From contig NZ_CP077062.1 of the NCBI RefSeq assembly GCF_019039255.1, forward strand, positions 3,720,001 through 3,784,000: 64,000 nt of DNA, read 5' to 3'. Of the stretch, positions 18,159 to 26,707 are shown piece by piece. The DNA comes from Nocardioides panacis. GTDB taxonomy: Bacteria > Actinomycetota > Actinomycetes > Propionibacteriales > Nocardioidaceae. Both the position numbers and the translations under genes were made by a program. Position 1 is the first letter of the stretch; every line of letters starts with the position of its first letter. A model generated the notes under the pieces. The model was given only the letters and a program-made list of their open reading frames with translations, had not been told where the DNA came from and made no database searches.

Positions 18159-18653
18159 GTGACGGGTGAGGCGCGCAGGGGGAGGGGGACCCGGGCGCGG
18201 ATGCTCGCGTGCAGGCTGTGTGGTCACCGGAACCGAGTGCTGTCCGGAGCGCTCGACCTCCCCCGGTGTCGCGACTGTCACGGCCCGCTGCCCTGGCTCG
18301 TGGACGCCTCGGACGTCGACTTCGCCGGCGTCGCGGACGCCGCTGCGCTGCCGGTGCTGGTGGACTTGTGGGCGCCTGTCGGCCCCCACGGTCCCAGGGT
18401 GATCCCGGTGATGGAGCAGGTGGCCGGCGACCTGGCGGGCCAGGTGAAGGTGGTCAAGGTCAACGTCGAAGGCGCGCCCCGGCTGTCCCGCCGCTTCTCG
18501 GTGCAGGCATCTCCGACCCTTCTCGTCATGGAAGGGGGAAGGTTGGTCGCCTGCAAGTGTGGACCGGCCCCTGCCTACGAGATCCTCGGGTGGGTCGAGC
18601 AGGTTCTCCCCCGCGCGGTCGCGCAGCTGGCGGATCCCCGGAACAGGGGATGA
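18159..18653 (+). CDS. Zinc-ribbon thioredoxin-fold protein without active-site cysteines
   Basis: A 164-aa protein aligned over its whole length with the thioredoxin at 10155: zinc ribbon CRLCGHRNRV...CRDCHG, then a thioredoxin fold ending in ASPTLLVMEGGRLVACK. The active site [13 protein letters not shown] is replaced by WAPVGPHGPRVIP, so both redox cysteines are lost while the zinc ligands and flanks remain. No single-base shift restores CxxC. It cannot act as a dithiol reductase; a scaffold or chaperone role is possible. The GTG at 18159 was chosen for the GGAGGAG 9 nt upstream; an in-frame GTG at 18120 is also possible. It is divergent from the LuxR gene. Confidence 0.75.
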   Translation: MTGEARRGRGTRARMLACRLCGHRNRVLSGALDLPRCRDCHGPLPWLVDASDVDFAGVADAAALPVLVDLWAPVGPHGPRVIPVMEQVAGDLAGQVKVVKVNVEGAPRLSRRFSVQASPTLLVMEGGRLVACKCGPAPAYEILGWVEQVLPRAVAQLADPRNRG

Positions 18654-18661
18654 CACCTGCA

Positions 18662-18683
18662 CCTCCGGTTCATTGACTGGAGG
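18662..18683 (+). terminator. Candidate hairpin terminator
   Basis: CCTCCGGT and ACTGGAGG pair (one G.T) around a 6-nt loop, 8 nt after the stop of the thioredoxin-like gene. There is no U-tract, so efficiency is uncertain. Confidence 0.4.
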
Positions 18684-18776
18684 GCGTAGGAGCCGCTCAG
18701 TTGCCCAGGAAGAGCGGCACGGGGCCCGACCAGGCTGCCCACAGACCGGGACCGGACGAACTCAGGGAGGAAAGCC

Positions 18777-19048
18777 ATGACCTTGGTGCGCTTCGAGCCG
18801 TTCCCAGAGTTGGACCGATGGACCGAACGGGCCCTGACCAGCCTGCCAGCCGCCGGCCACGTGCCGAGGAGGGCGATGAGGTGATCGTCGACGGGCTTCC
18901 TCACGGAGAGTTCTGTCGGCAGCTGTTCCTCGGGGAGAACCTGGACTCGATCCCCGTGGCGGAGGCCAGCAAGCCGCGCAAGGTCTCACTCCAAGAACGA
19001 TCCGAAGCGGCACGAGCAGGCGCTGTCGACGCCGCCAAAGCCCAATAG
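18777..19048 (+). pseudogene. Eroded Hsp20 (alpha-crystallin) gene remnant
   Basis: A good GGGAGGAAAGCC-ATG start opens MTLVRFEPFPELDRWTERAL, the typical N-terminus of actinobacterial Hsp20, but the frame ends after 35 codons at 18884. In the next frame follow GDEVIVDG, then HGEFCRQLFLGENLDS joined directly to IPVAEASKPRKV, which are Hsp20 C-terminal pieces. Most of the alpha-crystallin domain and the segment between LFLGENLD and IPVAEASKPRKV are missing, so there are at least two internal deletions plus a frame change. No functional small heat-shock protein can result. The remnant lies near the stress operon, so a working gene probably stood here. Confidence 0.7.
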
Positions 19049-19124
19049 ACCAAAGCGATCGAGCCCGTCACGCCGAGTCTCCGGCTCCCGCTCGACGGTC
19101 TCCCAGCCCGAGGGGCACAGAGAA

Positions 19125-20192
19125 ATGGTTGCTTCCGCACAGCAGGCGCGACAGCCGTCCGCCTTCAGCCACGTCACGAATCCACCAGACTCTGCCTCGC
19201 AGGTCCCGCTCTCCATCTCTGGGGTGAGCGAGCCGGCTCAGGCCGAAGCGATCGTCACTGACTTCTACCTGCCGCACCGACTCGAGGTGTCGCCGCGCCA
19301 GGGTGACTTGAACATGTCCTTGACCGCGGTCAGGCTCGACCAGCTCACCATCGGGCGGCTGGCGTACGGGCAGGAGATCGGGCTCGTGACGGACGAGGCC
19401 ACGAACTTCCACGTAGACCTTCCTCTGGCCGGACACGCCGAGATGAGTGCGGGAGCGTCCGAACCTGTCATCGCGCAGTGGGGGAAGGCAGCGGTCTTCT
19501 CCCCTGGGGAGCCGGCTGGTCTGCACGGGAGTGCGGACTGCTCGCTGATGTGCCTCATGATTCCCCGGGGAAGCTTGGAGGCAACTCTCGAGGAGCTCCT
19601 GGGACGGTCGATCGGGCGAGCCCTGCGCTTCGACTTCGCCATGCACCTGCGGGGACCGGTAGGTCGTTCCTGGGTCGACACCCTGCAGCTGGTGCTACGC
19701 GAGCTCGATGACGGGCCGGGGCTCCTCACGAACCAGCGCGCCGGCCGGCACGTCCAGTCGCTCCTGCTGGACGGGTTGTTGCTCGGCCAGCCGAACAGCT
19801 ACAGCGAGGAGCTGGCCGGCGGAACACGGCCGGGCTCGAGTGCGGCGATTGCTCGAGCCGTCGACCTCGTCAACGACAGGGCAGACGAACCCTGGTCGAG
19901 CACCTCGCTGGCTCGAGAGGTGCATGCCAGCGTCCGAGCACTTCAGGAGGGCTTCAAGCGGGACGTGGGCAGGCCACCCATGCGGTATCTGCGGGACGTG
20001 CGTCTGCGCCGCGTCCACGGCGACCTCCAAGGAGCGAGCTCCAAGAGCACGACCGTCGAGGCCGTCGCCATCCGTTGGGGCTTCTTGCACATGGGTCGGT
20101 TCGCCGCTGCCTACCGCGCCGCGTTCGGCGAGACTCCGTCGACGACGCTCGCTGGGGAGGGGACGAGCCGCCTCGTCCTCGGGGTCGCCTGA
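19125..20192 (+). CDS. AraC-family transcriptional regulator (paralogue 2)
   Basis: A 355-aa regulator with the same layout as the proteins at 3103 and 24687. The sensor half (AIVTDFYLPHRLEV; CLMIPRGSLEATLEELLGRS) precedes an AraC double helix-turn-helix (STSLAREVHASVRALQEGF; AVAIRWGFLHMGRFAAAYR; GETPSTTL). The start at 19125 follows GAGGGGCACAGAGAA. It runs convergent with the LuxR paralogue at 20215 (22 nt between stops). Unlike its two paralogues it is not next to a riboswitch or GGDEF-EAL gene. Target and ligand are unknown. Confidence 0.85.
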   Translation: MVASAQQARQPSAFSHVTNPPDSASQVPLSISGVSEPAQAEAIVTDFYLPHRLEVSPRQGDLNMSLTAVRLDQLTIGRLAYGQEIGLVTDEATNFHVDLPLAGHAEMSAGASEPVIAQWGKAAVFSPGEPAGLHGSADCSLMCLMIPRGSLEATLEELLGRSIGRALRFDFAMHLRGPVGRSWVDTLQLVLRELDDGPGLLTNQRAGRHVQSLLLDGLLLGQPNSYSEELAGGTRPGSSAAIARAVDLVNDRADEPWSSTSLAREVHASVRALQEGFKRDVGRPPMRYLRDVRLRRVHGDLQGASSKSTTVEAVAIRWGFLHMGRFAAAYRAAFGETPSTTLAGEGTSRLVLGVA

Positions 20193-20214
20193 ACGTCTGT
20201 GCTCGACGTGATCG

Positions 20215-21005
20215 TCACCATTCGCCAGGGTGCTGCAGCGCGAGGGCAGTGAGCTCGACGCGGGTGTGGATGTCCAGCTTGATGTAGATGTGCTTCAGGT
20301 GGGCATCGACCGTGTGGCGTGAGACCACCAGGATCTTGGCTATCGCTCGATTCGTCTTCCCGTCCGCCACGTGAGCCACGATCCGTAGCTCCGACACCGT
20401 CAGGGCGTCCCAGCCATCACCTGCGGCTGCCTGCTCGCGGTGGGCCTGGACGCCTGCCGCCGCACCGTGGCCCGCACCGACCTGGTCGTGCGAGCTCACC
20501 AGCACGGTGCCGTCCAGGAGCACCGTTTCGTGCGCCCTGATCGCGGCCACCAGCATCTCCACCCCAAGGAGGGCAGGTCGTACACGCACATGACCACCGC
20601 GGACAGCTGCTCCACCGCCTGGTGCGTGGTCGACTCGTAGAGCAAGAGGTCGTCCACCGCCCGCGGCTGCCGCAGGAGCCAGCCCATCTCCACGCTCACA
20701 CGCAGGAGCGGGGGCCGCGTCTCGGCGGGACGGTGCGCACGATCGGTCAGGAACGACGTCATGCGGTCCGCCGAGAACTGGCCGGCCCGCAGACAGACGT
20801 CCGATGCGCGATGGACAGCCGGCCGATGGCCGTCTGCGGTCCTCCCGACGCCCGGGTGATCGAGCGCCAGCGCACCGTCGAGGTGGTCGACCAGCGACAC
20901 GCACCTGTCCCCGCGCCGCTGCCCCTCGCGGAGGAAGGCGAACCGGGCCCTCTCGCGCTCAGCCGGATCCGAGTAGAGCGCACACCAATGGGTCCCAGCG
21001 CGCAT
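20215..21005 (-). CDS. MEDS-domain LuxR-family regulator (paralogue 2), frame broken
   Basis: A paralogue of the regulator at 17120. RAGTHWCALYSD opens the MEDS domain, and VVMCVYDLPSLG continues in one frame. After the C run 20562-20565 (four bases, where five would restore the frame) the protein goes on in the other frame with GVEMLVAAIRAHETVLLDG and a LuxR HTH (LTVSELRIVAHVADGKTNRA; SRHTVDAHLKHIYIKLDIH) to 20215. Corrected length is ~263 aa from ATG 21005, which has a GGAGAGGGGGGGG ribosome site; ATG 21032 is an alternative. It is divergent from the FMN reductase gene with a 20-bp palindrome between them. This is the only break in the window explained by a missing base. Confidence 0.8.
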
Positions 21006-21057
21006 GTCGGCCCCCCCCTCTCCGTGCCCCATCCAACACGTTCCGCTCTCATCCGCC

Positions 21058-21077
21058 CATCCCGCGAACGCGGGATG
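21058..21077. promoter_or_regulatory. Perfect 20-bp palindrome, candidate operator
   Basis: CATCCCGCG-AA-CGCGGGATG has 9-bp perfect arms with a 2-nt centre. It lies in the ~200-bp divergent gap between the MEDS-LuxR gene (start 21005) and the FMN reductase (start 21207), a placement typical of a shared operator. A terminator is unlikely because both genes read away from it. Confidence 0.6.
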
Positions 21078-21206
21078 ACAGCACGATCGCCGGTGAGCAG
21101 GTTGGTTGACCACGGCGCTCGAGCATCCAGGTAGTCGGAAGAAGGGGACATGTGACCTGCGATGGTCGTGGGGCGCCGTTCGGAGGGGGGAATGGAAGGG
21201 GACCAG

Positions 21207-21797
21207 ATGTCTGGGTACCAGGTCGGCTACTTCGTCGGCAGTCTGTCATCCGCGTCGATCAACCGTGTCCTGTCGCGTGCGCTGATCCGGCTGGCGCCCG
21301 AGGACCTCCAGTTCACAGAGATCGGGATCAGGGACCTGCCCCTCTACAGTCCCGACTTCGACGACCACTTTCCGCCTGAGGCAACCGCGCTCAAGGAGGC
21401 CATCGCACGCGCGGACGCCGTCCTGTTCGTCACCCCGGAGTACAACCGGTCCATCCCCGGCGCCCTGAAGAACGCCATCGACTGGGCGTCCCGGCCGTGG
21501 GGCCAGAACTCCTTCCACCACATCCCCGCGGGCGTGATCGGGGCATCGGTGGGTCCGATCGGCACTGCGGTGGCCCAGCAGAGCCTTCGCGCGGTCCTGA
21601 GCTTCTGCAACGCCCGTCAGATGACCGCGCCGGAGGCCTACATCTACTTCTCGCACTCGGTGTTCGCGGACAACGGCGAGGTGACCAACGAGGAGACCGC
21701 GACCTTCCTGCGCAACTACATGACCGAGTTCCGGGACTACGTGGAGCGGGTGCTGACCGTCCTCCCCCGCGCCCGCGACCACGAGCCTTTGGGCTGA
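21207..21797 (+). CDS. NADPH-dependent FMN reductase family protein
   Basis: A 196-aa flavodoxin-fold reductase. The FMN phosphate loop GSLSSASINRVLSRAL, the FVTPEYNRSIPGALKNAIDW signature, and SVGPIGTAVAQQSLR are all present, as in quinone/azo/chromate reductases of the SsuE/ChrR type. It passes electrons from NAD(P)H to FMN or quinones in the cytoplasm. ATG 21207 (MSGYQVGYFVGS) was chosen because AAGGGG precedes it by a proper distance; in-frame ATGs at 21192 and 21162 are alternatives. It is divergent from the MEDS-LuxR gene, a plausible regulator. Only 81 nt separate its end from the convergent GGDEF-EAL gene. Confidence 0.88.
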   Translation: MSGYQVGYFVGSLSSASINRVLSRALIRLAPEDLQFTEIGIRDLPLYSPDFDDHFPPEATALKEAIARADAVLFVTPEYNRSIPGALKNAIDWASRPWGQNSFHHIPAGVIGASVGPIGTAVAQQSLRAVLSFCNARQMTAPEAYIYFSHSVFADNGEVTNEETATFLRNYMTEFRDYVERVLTVLPRARDHEPLG

Positions 21798-21878
21798 TCA
21801 GGCCGGAGCCGCCGCCGGTCGGGGAGCAGGAGGTGGCCCGGGACCCCTCCGCGGCCCTGGTCAGGCGACTCGCGTAGC

Positions 21879-24318
21879 TCAGGCACCTCGAGCGAGCCAG
21901 GTCAGGAGAGCTTCCTTGTTCATCGGCCTGCCCCAGAGATATCCCTGGCCGGAGGGGCATCCCAGCTCCAGGAGCATGTCGTGCTGCGCCTGCGTCTCGA
22001 CACCTTCTGCGATCGCCTGGATGCCGAGGTCGTGGCACAGGGTGACGACGCTCGCGCAGATGGTGCGGTCGAGCTCCCCCTCGGCGGCGTCGACGACGAA
22101 GGACCGATCGATCTTCACCCTCGAGACGGGCAGCCGGCGCAGGTAGGCCAGGCTGCTGTACCCCGTGCCGAAGTCGTCCAGCGCCACACCGAAGCCGTCG
22201 TCGGCGAGGCGCCTCAGCACGGCCGAGGCACTCTCGGGGTCCGCCATCACCGCGGTCTCCGTGACCTCCAGACCCAAGCAGCTGGGAGGGAGACCGGCCA
22301 ACCAAGCGGCCTCGCTCACCGCAGTCCACAAGTCACCCCCGGTGAGGTGGAGCGCCGATACGTTGACCGACACGTACACGTCGGGACGCACATGACCCCC
22401 CGCCCGCAGGTCGGAGAGGTCGGCCGTTGCCCTCCGCAGCACCCACCGGTCCAGGCTTCGGACGAACCCGCCCTGCTCGGCGATCGACACGAAGAGGTCG
22501 GGACTGACGAAACCACGGACCGGGTGGTTCCAGCGTGCCAGGGCCTCCATGCCCAGCAGTCGACCGGTCGCGATCTCCACGATGGGTTGGTACCAGAGCT
22601 CCAGCTGCTCCTCGGAGAGCGCCGACCGCAGCTCGACGTTGAGGTCGAACCTGGTTCGCGCCTCGGCCGCGAGCGACCCGTCGAACATCTGGGTCCCGCC
22701 GTCCCCACGGCGCTTGGCCACGTACATCGCCGCGTCGGCTGCCTGGAGCAGCTCCTCGGGTCGACACACCGCGGAGCTCGCGATGCCCACGCTGGCGGAG
22801 ACGTGCACCGGGCGTCCCTCGATGTCGAAGGGGTCGTCGAGCACGGCCAGCATCCGGCTGGCCAGGGCGTGTGCCTGGGCCGCCGTGAGGCCCTCGGCGA
22901 GAACGACGAACTCGTCACCCCCGAACCGTGCCACCGTCTCGCCCGGAAGCGAGGCCGCTCTCAGTCTCCCGGCCAGCTGACACAGCAGCTGGTCCCCTGC
23001 GGCGTGACCTACGGAGTCGTTGACGAGCTTGAACTGGTCCACGTCGAGGAACACCACGACGACGCTGTCGGTGACCCCCCGCGTGTGGCGCTCCTTCGCC
23101 TGCTCCAGGCGGTCCTGCAGCAGGGTCCGGTTCGGGAGGCGCGTGAGGTTGTCGTAGAGGGCCTGGCGCCGCAGCGCTCGCTCCACCCGTTTCATCTCGG
23201 TGATGTCGGAGACCATGCCGAGTGACCCGACGAACTCCCCGTCGGAGTCCCACAACGGGCTGCCGTGCACCTGGAGGCATCGCGACGTGCCGTCCGGGTG
23301 CCGGAGGTGGAGCTCGTACTCCTCCGCCCCGGCGGTCCGGCGGGCGAGGAGCCGGCGGCTCAGCGAGGTGGCGTCCTCGACGTCGAGGAGATCGAGGACC
23401 CCTCGGGCATAGAGCTCCTCGATCGGGTGGCCGACGATGTCGGCCATCTTCTGGTTGACGTACACGGTGCGCCCTTGCGGGTTGACGAGCCAGATGCCTT
23501 CCTGCGCGGTCTCGACGATGACGCGGTAGCGCTCCTGACTCTCCTGCAGGGCCCGGTCGGACTCGACGCGGGACGTGACGTCGCGCAGGTTGATGACGAT
23601 CCCCCCCGATCTGCGGGTCCTCGATCTTGTTGCTCAGCCACGCTTCGACCCACCGGCACGCGCCGCTGGCATCCTGGTGGCGGTAGACGAGCGACACGGC
23701 CTCTTCCGGCTGCCTCTGAACCTGGGCGAAGGCTGCCTCCACGAGGTGTCGGTCCTCGGGATGGGCGAAGTCGAGTCCCTGCCGGCCGAGCACCTGGTCC
23801 GGGGTGTAACCGAAGGAGTTGACCGAAGTCTCCGCGTGCACAACGGTCCCGTCCGGCGCGCTGACCACGGCCACGTCGGTCGCCCGCTCCAGAAGGGCCT
23901 GGAACAGCGACTCCCGGCACCGCAGCGCCTCCTCGGCGCGTCTCTGGTCAGTGAGGTCGACGACGAACGCCGCGATGCTCTGGGGCGACCCGTCCTTGTC
24001 GCGCACCAGCGTCGCGAACAGCCGCGCCGGCACCCGGATCCCGTCGGGACGCTGGTAGACACGCTCGTACTCCAGCATGCCGCTGGCATCTTCCTCGAGA
24101 AGCTCACGGGCCCGACTTGCCGGTCCGTCCCGGTGCGTGAGGGTGTCGACGTGCACCCCGATCAGTTCCTCCGCAGAGCTGCCGAGAAGCCTGCTCATCG
24201 CGGCGTTCACCATGACGAGACGCAGGTCGAGACCGGTGATCGCCTGAGGTAGGTGGGACTGCTCGAAACGAGCCTGGAAGTGCAGGTCTGCGTCCAACCC
24301 GGCCTGGGGCCCACACAT
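21879..24318 (-). CDS. PAS-GGDEF-EAL cyclic-di-GMP turnover protein (paralogue 2), frame broken at a C run
   Basis: A close paralogue of the protein at 140 over three PAS domains, GGDEF (ARFGGDEFVVL, intact) and EAL (MEALARW, SVNVS, EVTET, DDFGTGYS, KIDRSF, AEGVE, GQGYLWGRP, all intact). The I-site RxxD is absent (LPGE). It lacks the resolvase-like tail of the first copy and ends with LLTWLARGA. The frame breaks inside the second PAS domain at 23601-23607, seven C where six give KIEDPQIGGIVINLRDV, as in the paralogue (five G plus C there). Corrected length is ~812 aa. ATG 24318 has AGAGAGGG, directly after riboswitch 3. The break is probably an error; phase variation at the G7 tract is a less likely alternative. 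Confidence 0.88.
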
Positions 24319-24330
24319 GTCGTTCCCTCT

Positions 24331-24408
24331 CTGTGGGTAGGCCCCGCTGACCCTCGACGGGTCCCGTGGCTCTGCGTCCCCGGCTCGCGACGGGTCTGCC
24401 GTTGCCGT
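24331..24408 (-). promoter_or_regulatory. Cyclic-di-GMP-I (GEMM) riboswitch 3
   Basis: Minus-strand blocks ACGGCAGACC, a stem with GCGA tetraloop, GGGGACGCAGAGCCACGGG, GACCC/GGGUC stem and GCGGGGCCUACCCA match GEMM-I with a few substitutions (GCAGAGCC for GCAAAGCC). The 3' end abuts the GAGAGGG ribosome site of the GGDEF-EAL gene at 24318, as in riboswitch 1. Upstream, 24409-24686 holds no gene I can see and presumably the promoter. Confidence 0.85.
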
Positions 24409-24686
24409 ACATGTGTGTCGTGGGGATCGAGCCGGAGGCCGTGACGCGGCTACGCGCCGGGTCACGGGCCGGTCGAGGTTGTCCTGCCATCTCTGGCGGG
24501 GCCCTCGCCCCTGCCTTCTCGGCAGGCTGTCCGCCCCGTGTCGGACCACCACGCGTCAGGGAGGGCGCGGTGGTCCGAGCAGAAACGTCCCGAGCTCATC
24601 GAACCAGCGACCGGGTGGGCGGGGCTAGCCGTCCTGCGCGCCGGACGGTCCGCATCGCGCGCGGGTCCTCCCACCGGCTCGGGGGC

Positions 24687-25664
24687 TCATTCGCGTCGCA
24701 GGGTCTCCGACGGAGACTCGCCGAACACGAGCCGGTAGGCAGCGGCAAAGCGTCCCAGGTGGGACACGCCCAGTCCGGAGGCCACCCTCGCGACCGTCGT
24801 CTGGGCAGAGGAGGCCTCGCGCAGCAGGTCGCGGGCCCGGCGCAGCCGGACCTGTTGCAGGTACTTCATGGGTGGCAGGCCGAGGTCCCGCGCGAACCCC
24901 TCCTGAAGAGACCGCACGCTGACATGCACGCGGACTGCGAGCGACGACGTCGACCAGGCTTCCTCAGGCTGCTCCTCCAACAGCTGTCGTGCCCGCGCCA
25001 CCGGTCCCGACGAAGGGCGCCACGTTCCCCGGTCCAGAGCCTCGCTGTAGTTGTGCGGTTGTCCGAGAAGGAGCCCGTCGACCACCAGCCTCTCCAGCTG
25101 CCTGGCCACGCGCCTCTGAGAGGCCAGCCCCGGCCCCTCCGTGAGCTCGGTCCGCACCACCTCCAGCGAGGCACGCCACCCGCGTGCCGTGGGAGTGGAC
25201 AGGTCCATCTCGCTCTCGAACACCAACGGCTTCGAGACGGAGCGGCCGAGGAGCTGCTCGAGCTCCTCCACGACCGTCTGCGCGGGAATCTTCAGGCACA
25301 GCTGCAGGCTGTCCGCGCCCCACACGATGTCGGCTGGATACCCGGGCATGAAGACGGTGGCCCGGCCAGGGACTGCGGAGGTCTCGGCACCCCTGCCCAT
25401 GCGGCTCACCACCCCACCTCGAACAGGCAGGTTGACGTGGTAGTCGGTCGCCTCGGCCGTGAGCAGCCGCGTCTGGGTGCCGAAGGAGACGAGACCGACC
25501 GTGGCCGAGTCGAGCCGCAGCGCGTCCAGACGGAGCGCGAGCGGCCCGGTGCCCAGGGGGTCGACGCAGCTGGGGAGGTACGCGTCCGCGATCATGGCCT
25601 CGGCCTCGTGCGGGTCTCTCGTCCGCACAGCACCTGCTCGACCGTCCCGCCCCTGCTTGGTCAT
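24687..25664 (-). CDS. AraC-family transcriptional regulator (paralogue 3)
   Basis: A 325-aa AraC regulator. VRTRDPHEAEAMIADAYLP starts the sensor half, CLKIPAQTVVEELEQLLGRS follows, and the C-terminal HTH reads TSSLAVRVHVSVRSLQEGF, ASGLGVSHLGRFAAAYR, GESPSETL. ATG 25664 has GAGAGG. It lies upstream of riboswitch 3 and a GGDEF-EAL gene on the same strand, exactly repeating the order at 0.1-4.2 kb, so the pair of modules looks duplicated. Control of the downstream c-di-GMP enzyme is inferred from this repeated order. Confidence 0.87.
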   Translation of the reverse strand: MTKQGRDGRAGAVRTRDPHEAEAMIADAYLPSCVDPLGTGPLALRLDALRLDSATVGLVSFGTQTRLLTAEATDYHVNLPVRGGVVSRMGRGAETSAVPGRATVFMPGYPADIVWGADSLQLCLKIPAQTVVEELEQLLGRSVSKPLVFESEMDLSTPTARGWRASLEVVRTELTEGPGLASQRRVARQLERLVVDGLLLGQPHNYSEALDRGTWRPSSGPVARARQLLEEQPEEAWSTSSLAVRVHVSVRSLQEGFARDLGLPPMKYLQQVRLRRARDLLREASSAQTTVARVASGLGVSHLGRFAAAYRLVFGESPSETLRRE

Positions 25665-25749
25665 CTGAACCTCTCAGTGAGCGCTCGACGGTACCAGCAG
25701 GCGAAGCCGCAGGGTCAGTCTCACGACCGCGAGGTCTCCACAGGGAGAG

Positions 25750-26115
25750 TCAGCCGAGGAACATGAGGTAGGCGCCGACCAGGGCCGGGATCCAACCGCT
25801 GAGGAGCCACCAGCTGAAGATCGACTTGCGGTGGATCACCAGGCCGCCGGCGATCGCGACCACGCCGAACAGGCCGCCGATGACCAGCAGCCCGATCTGG
25901 GAGCTCGGACGGTCGTTGACGAAGAAGGCGGCCACGACGAAGCCGGCGGCGAGGTGCAGGATGGTCGTGGTCACGAGGATGGACATGACCCACTGCTGCA
26001 CGTGGGTCAGGCTCATGTCACGGCGACCTCCGGTCGACCGGGGATGGTTCGGGTCCATCAGGTGCTTGGCCACGCGCGGCGGGGGCTGGGTGCGTTGCGG
26101 GTCGGATGCTGTCAT
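25750..26115 (-). CDS. Small membrane protein, divergent from MarR
   Basis: A 121-aa protein with three membrane helices (WVMSILVTTTILHLAAGFVV; IGLLVIGGLFGVVAIAGGLVI; WWLLSGWIPALVGAYLMFLG) after a ~40-residue polar N-terminus. No family is recognised. ATG 26115 has AGGAGG; the longer open frame crosses the MarR operators and is not real. The divergent MarR gene and the palindromes between them suggest it is a MarR target, perhaps an export or stress protein (inference). Confidence 0.7.
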   Translation of the reverse strand: MTASDPQRTQPPPRVAKHLMDPNHPRSTGGRRDMSLTHVQQWVMSILVTTTILHLAAGFVVAAFFVNDRPSSQIGLLVIGGLFGVVAIAGGLVIHRKSIFSWWLLSGWIPALVGAYLMFLG

Positions 26116-26157
26116 CTGCACGGGTCCTCCTGGAGGCGCTTCACTTCTCCGCCACAT

Positions 26158-26188
26158 CATTGGTGTACCAATGATTAGTGTAGCAATC
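26158..26188. promoter_or_regulatory. Tandem palindromic MarR operators
   Basis: CATTGGT-GT-ACCAATG (26158-26173) is a perfect 7-bp inverted repeat. Directly after it, GATTAGT-GT-AGCAATC (26173-26188) is a degenerate copy of the same site. They lie between the MarR ATG (26207) and the divergent membrane-protein ATG (26115). AT-rich palindromes of this size are typical MarR boxes, so autoregulation plus control of the divergent gene is likely. Confidence 0.75.
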
Positions 26189-26206
26189 GTTGGTAGGCTA
26201 AGCACT

Positions 26207-26707
26207 ATGACGCAGACGACACCGGCGGCGCCGGACCTCGAGGACCCGCTGGCCCTGGAGCAGCAGGTGTGCTTCGCGTTGTCGGTGGCGGCGCGCAACG
26301 TGGTCGCGGTCTACCGGCCACTGCTCGAACCGATGGGGCTCACCCACCCCCAGTACCTGGTGATGCTTGCGCTGTGGCAGCACGAACCGGTCTCCGTGCG
26401 CGAGCTCAGCCGACTCCTGCTGCTCGACCCCGGCACCATGTCACCGCTGCTGAAGCGGCTCGAGGTCGCCGGGCTGCTGGTGCGCGGACGCGACCGCAGC
26501 GACGAGCGGGTGCTGGCCGTCACCTTGACCGACAGAGGGAGAGCCTTGAGGGACCAGGCCGAGCACATCCCGCCGGCCGTGGTCGCGAAGCTCGGCATGG
26601 GACTCGAGGAGCTCACCGCGTTGCACGACAGCCTCACCCAGGTCATCGCGGCCTCGCAGGCGGCGCTGGTGGACGGCCGGGTGGGCGGCGGCGCGGCAGG
26701 TCACTGA
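26207..26707 (+). CDS. MarR-family transcriptional regulator
   Basis: A 166-aa winged-helix regulator: LEQQVCFALSVAARNVVAVY, then GLTHPQYLVMLALW, recognition region VSVRELSRLLLLDPGTMSPLLK, wing RDRSDERVLAVTLTDRGRALR. The Cys in QQVCFALS is in the position used by OhrR-type peroxide sensors, which makes a redox-sensing role possible. ATG 26207 lies just downstream of two operator-like palindromes. Its stop is followed in the same frame by an FCD-domain remnant. The divergent membrane protein is the likely target. Confidence 0.9.
   Translation: MTQTTPAAPDLEDPLALEQQVCFALSVAARNVVAVYRPLLEPMGLTHPQYLVMLALWQHEPVSVRELSRLLLLDPGTMSPLLKRLEVAGLLVRGRDRSDERVLAVTLTDRGRALRDQAEHIPPAVVAKLGMGLEELTALHDSLTQVIAASQAALVDGRVGGGAAGH

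Noticed and set aside
23601-23607. Phase-variable switch in the second GGDEF-EAL gene
   Set aside because: A G7 tract could slip, but nine other genes show breaks of the same kind, so sequence error is the simpler reading.
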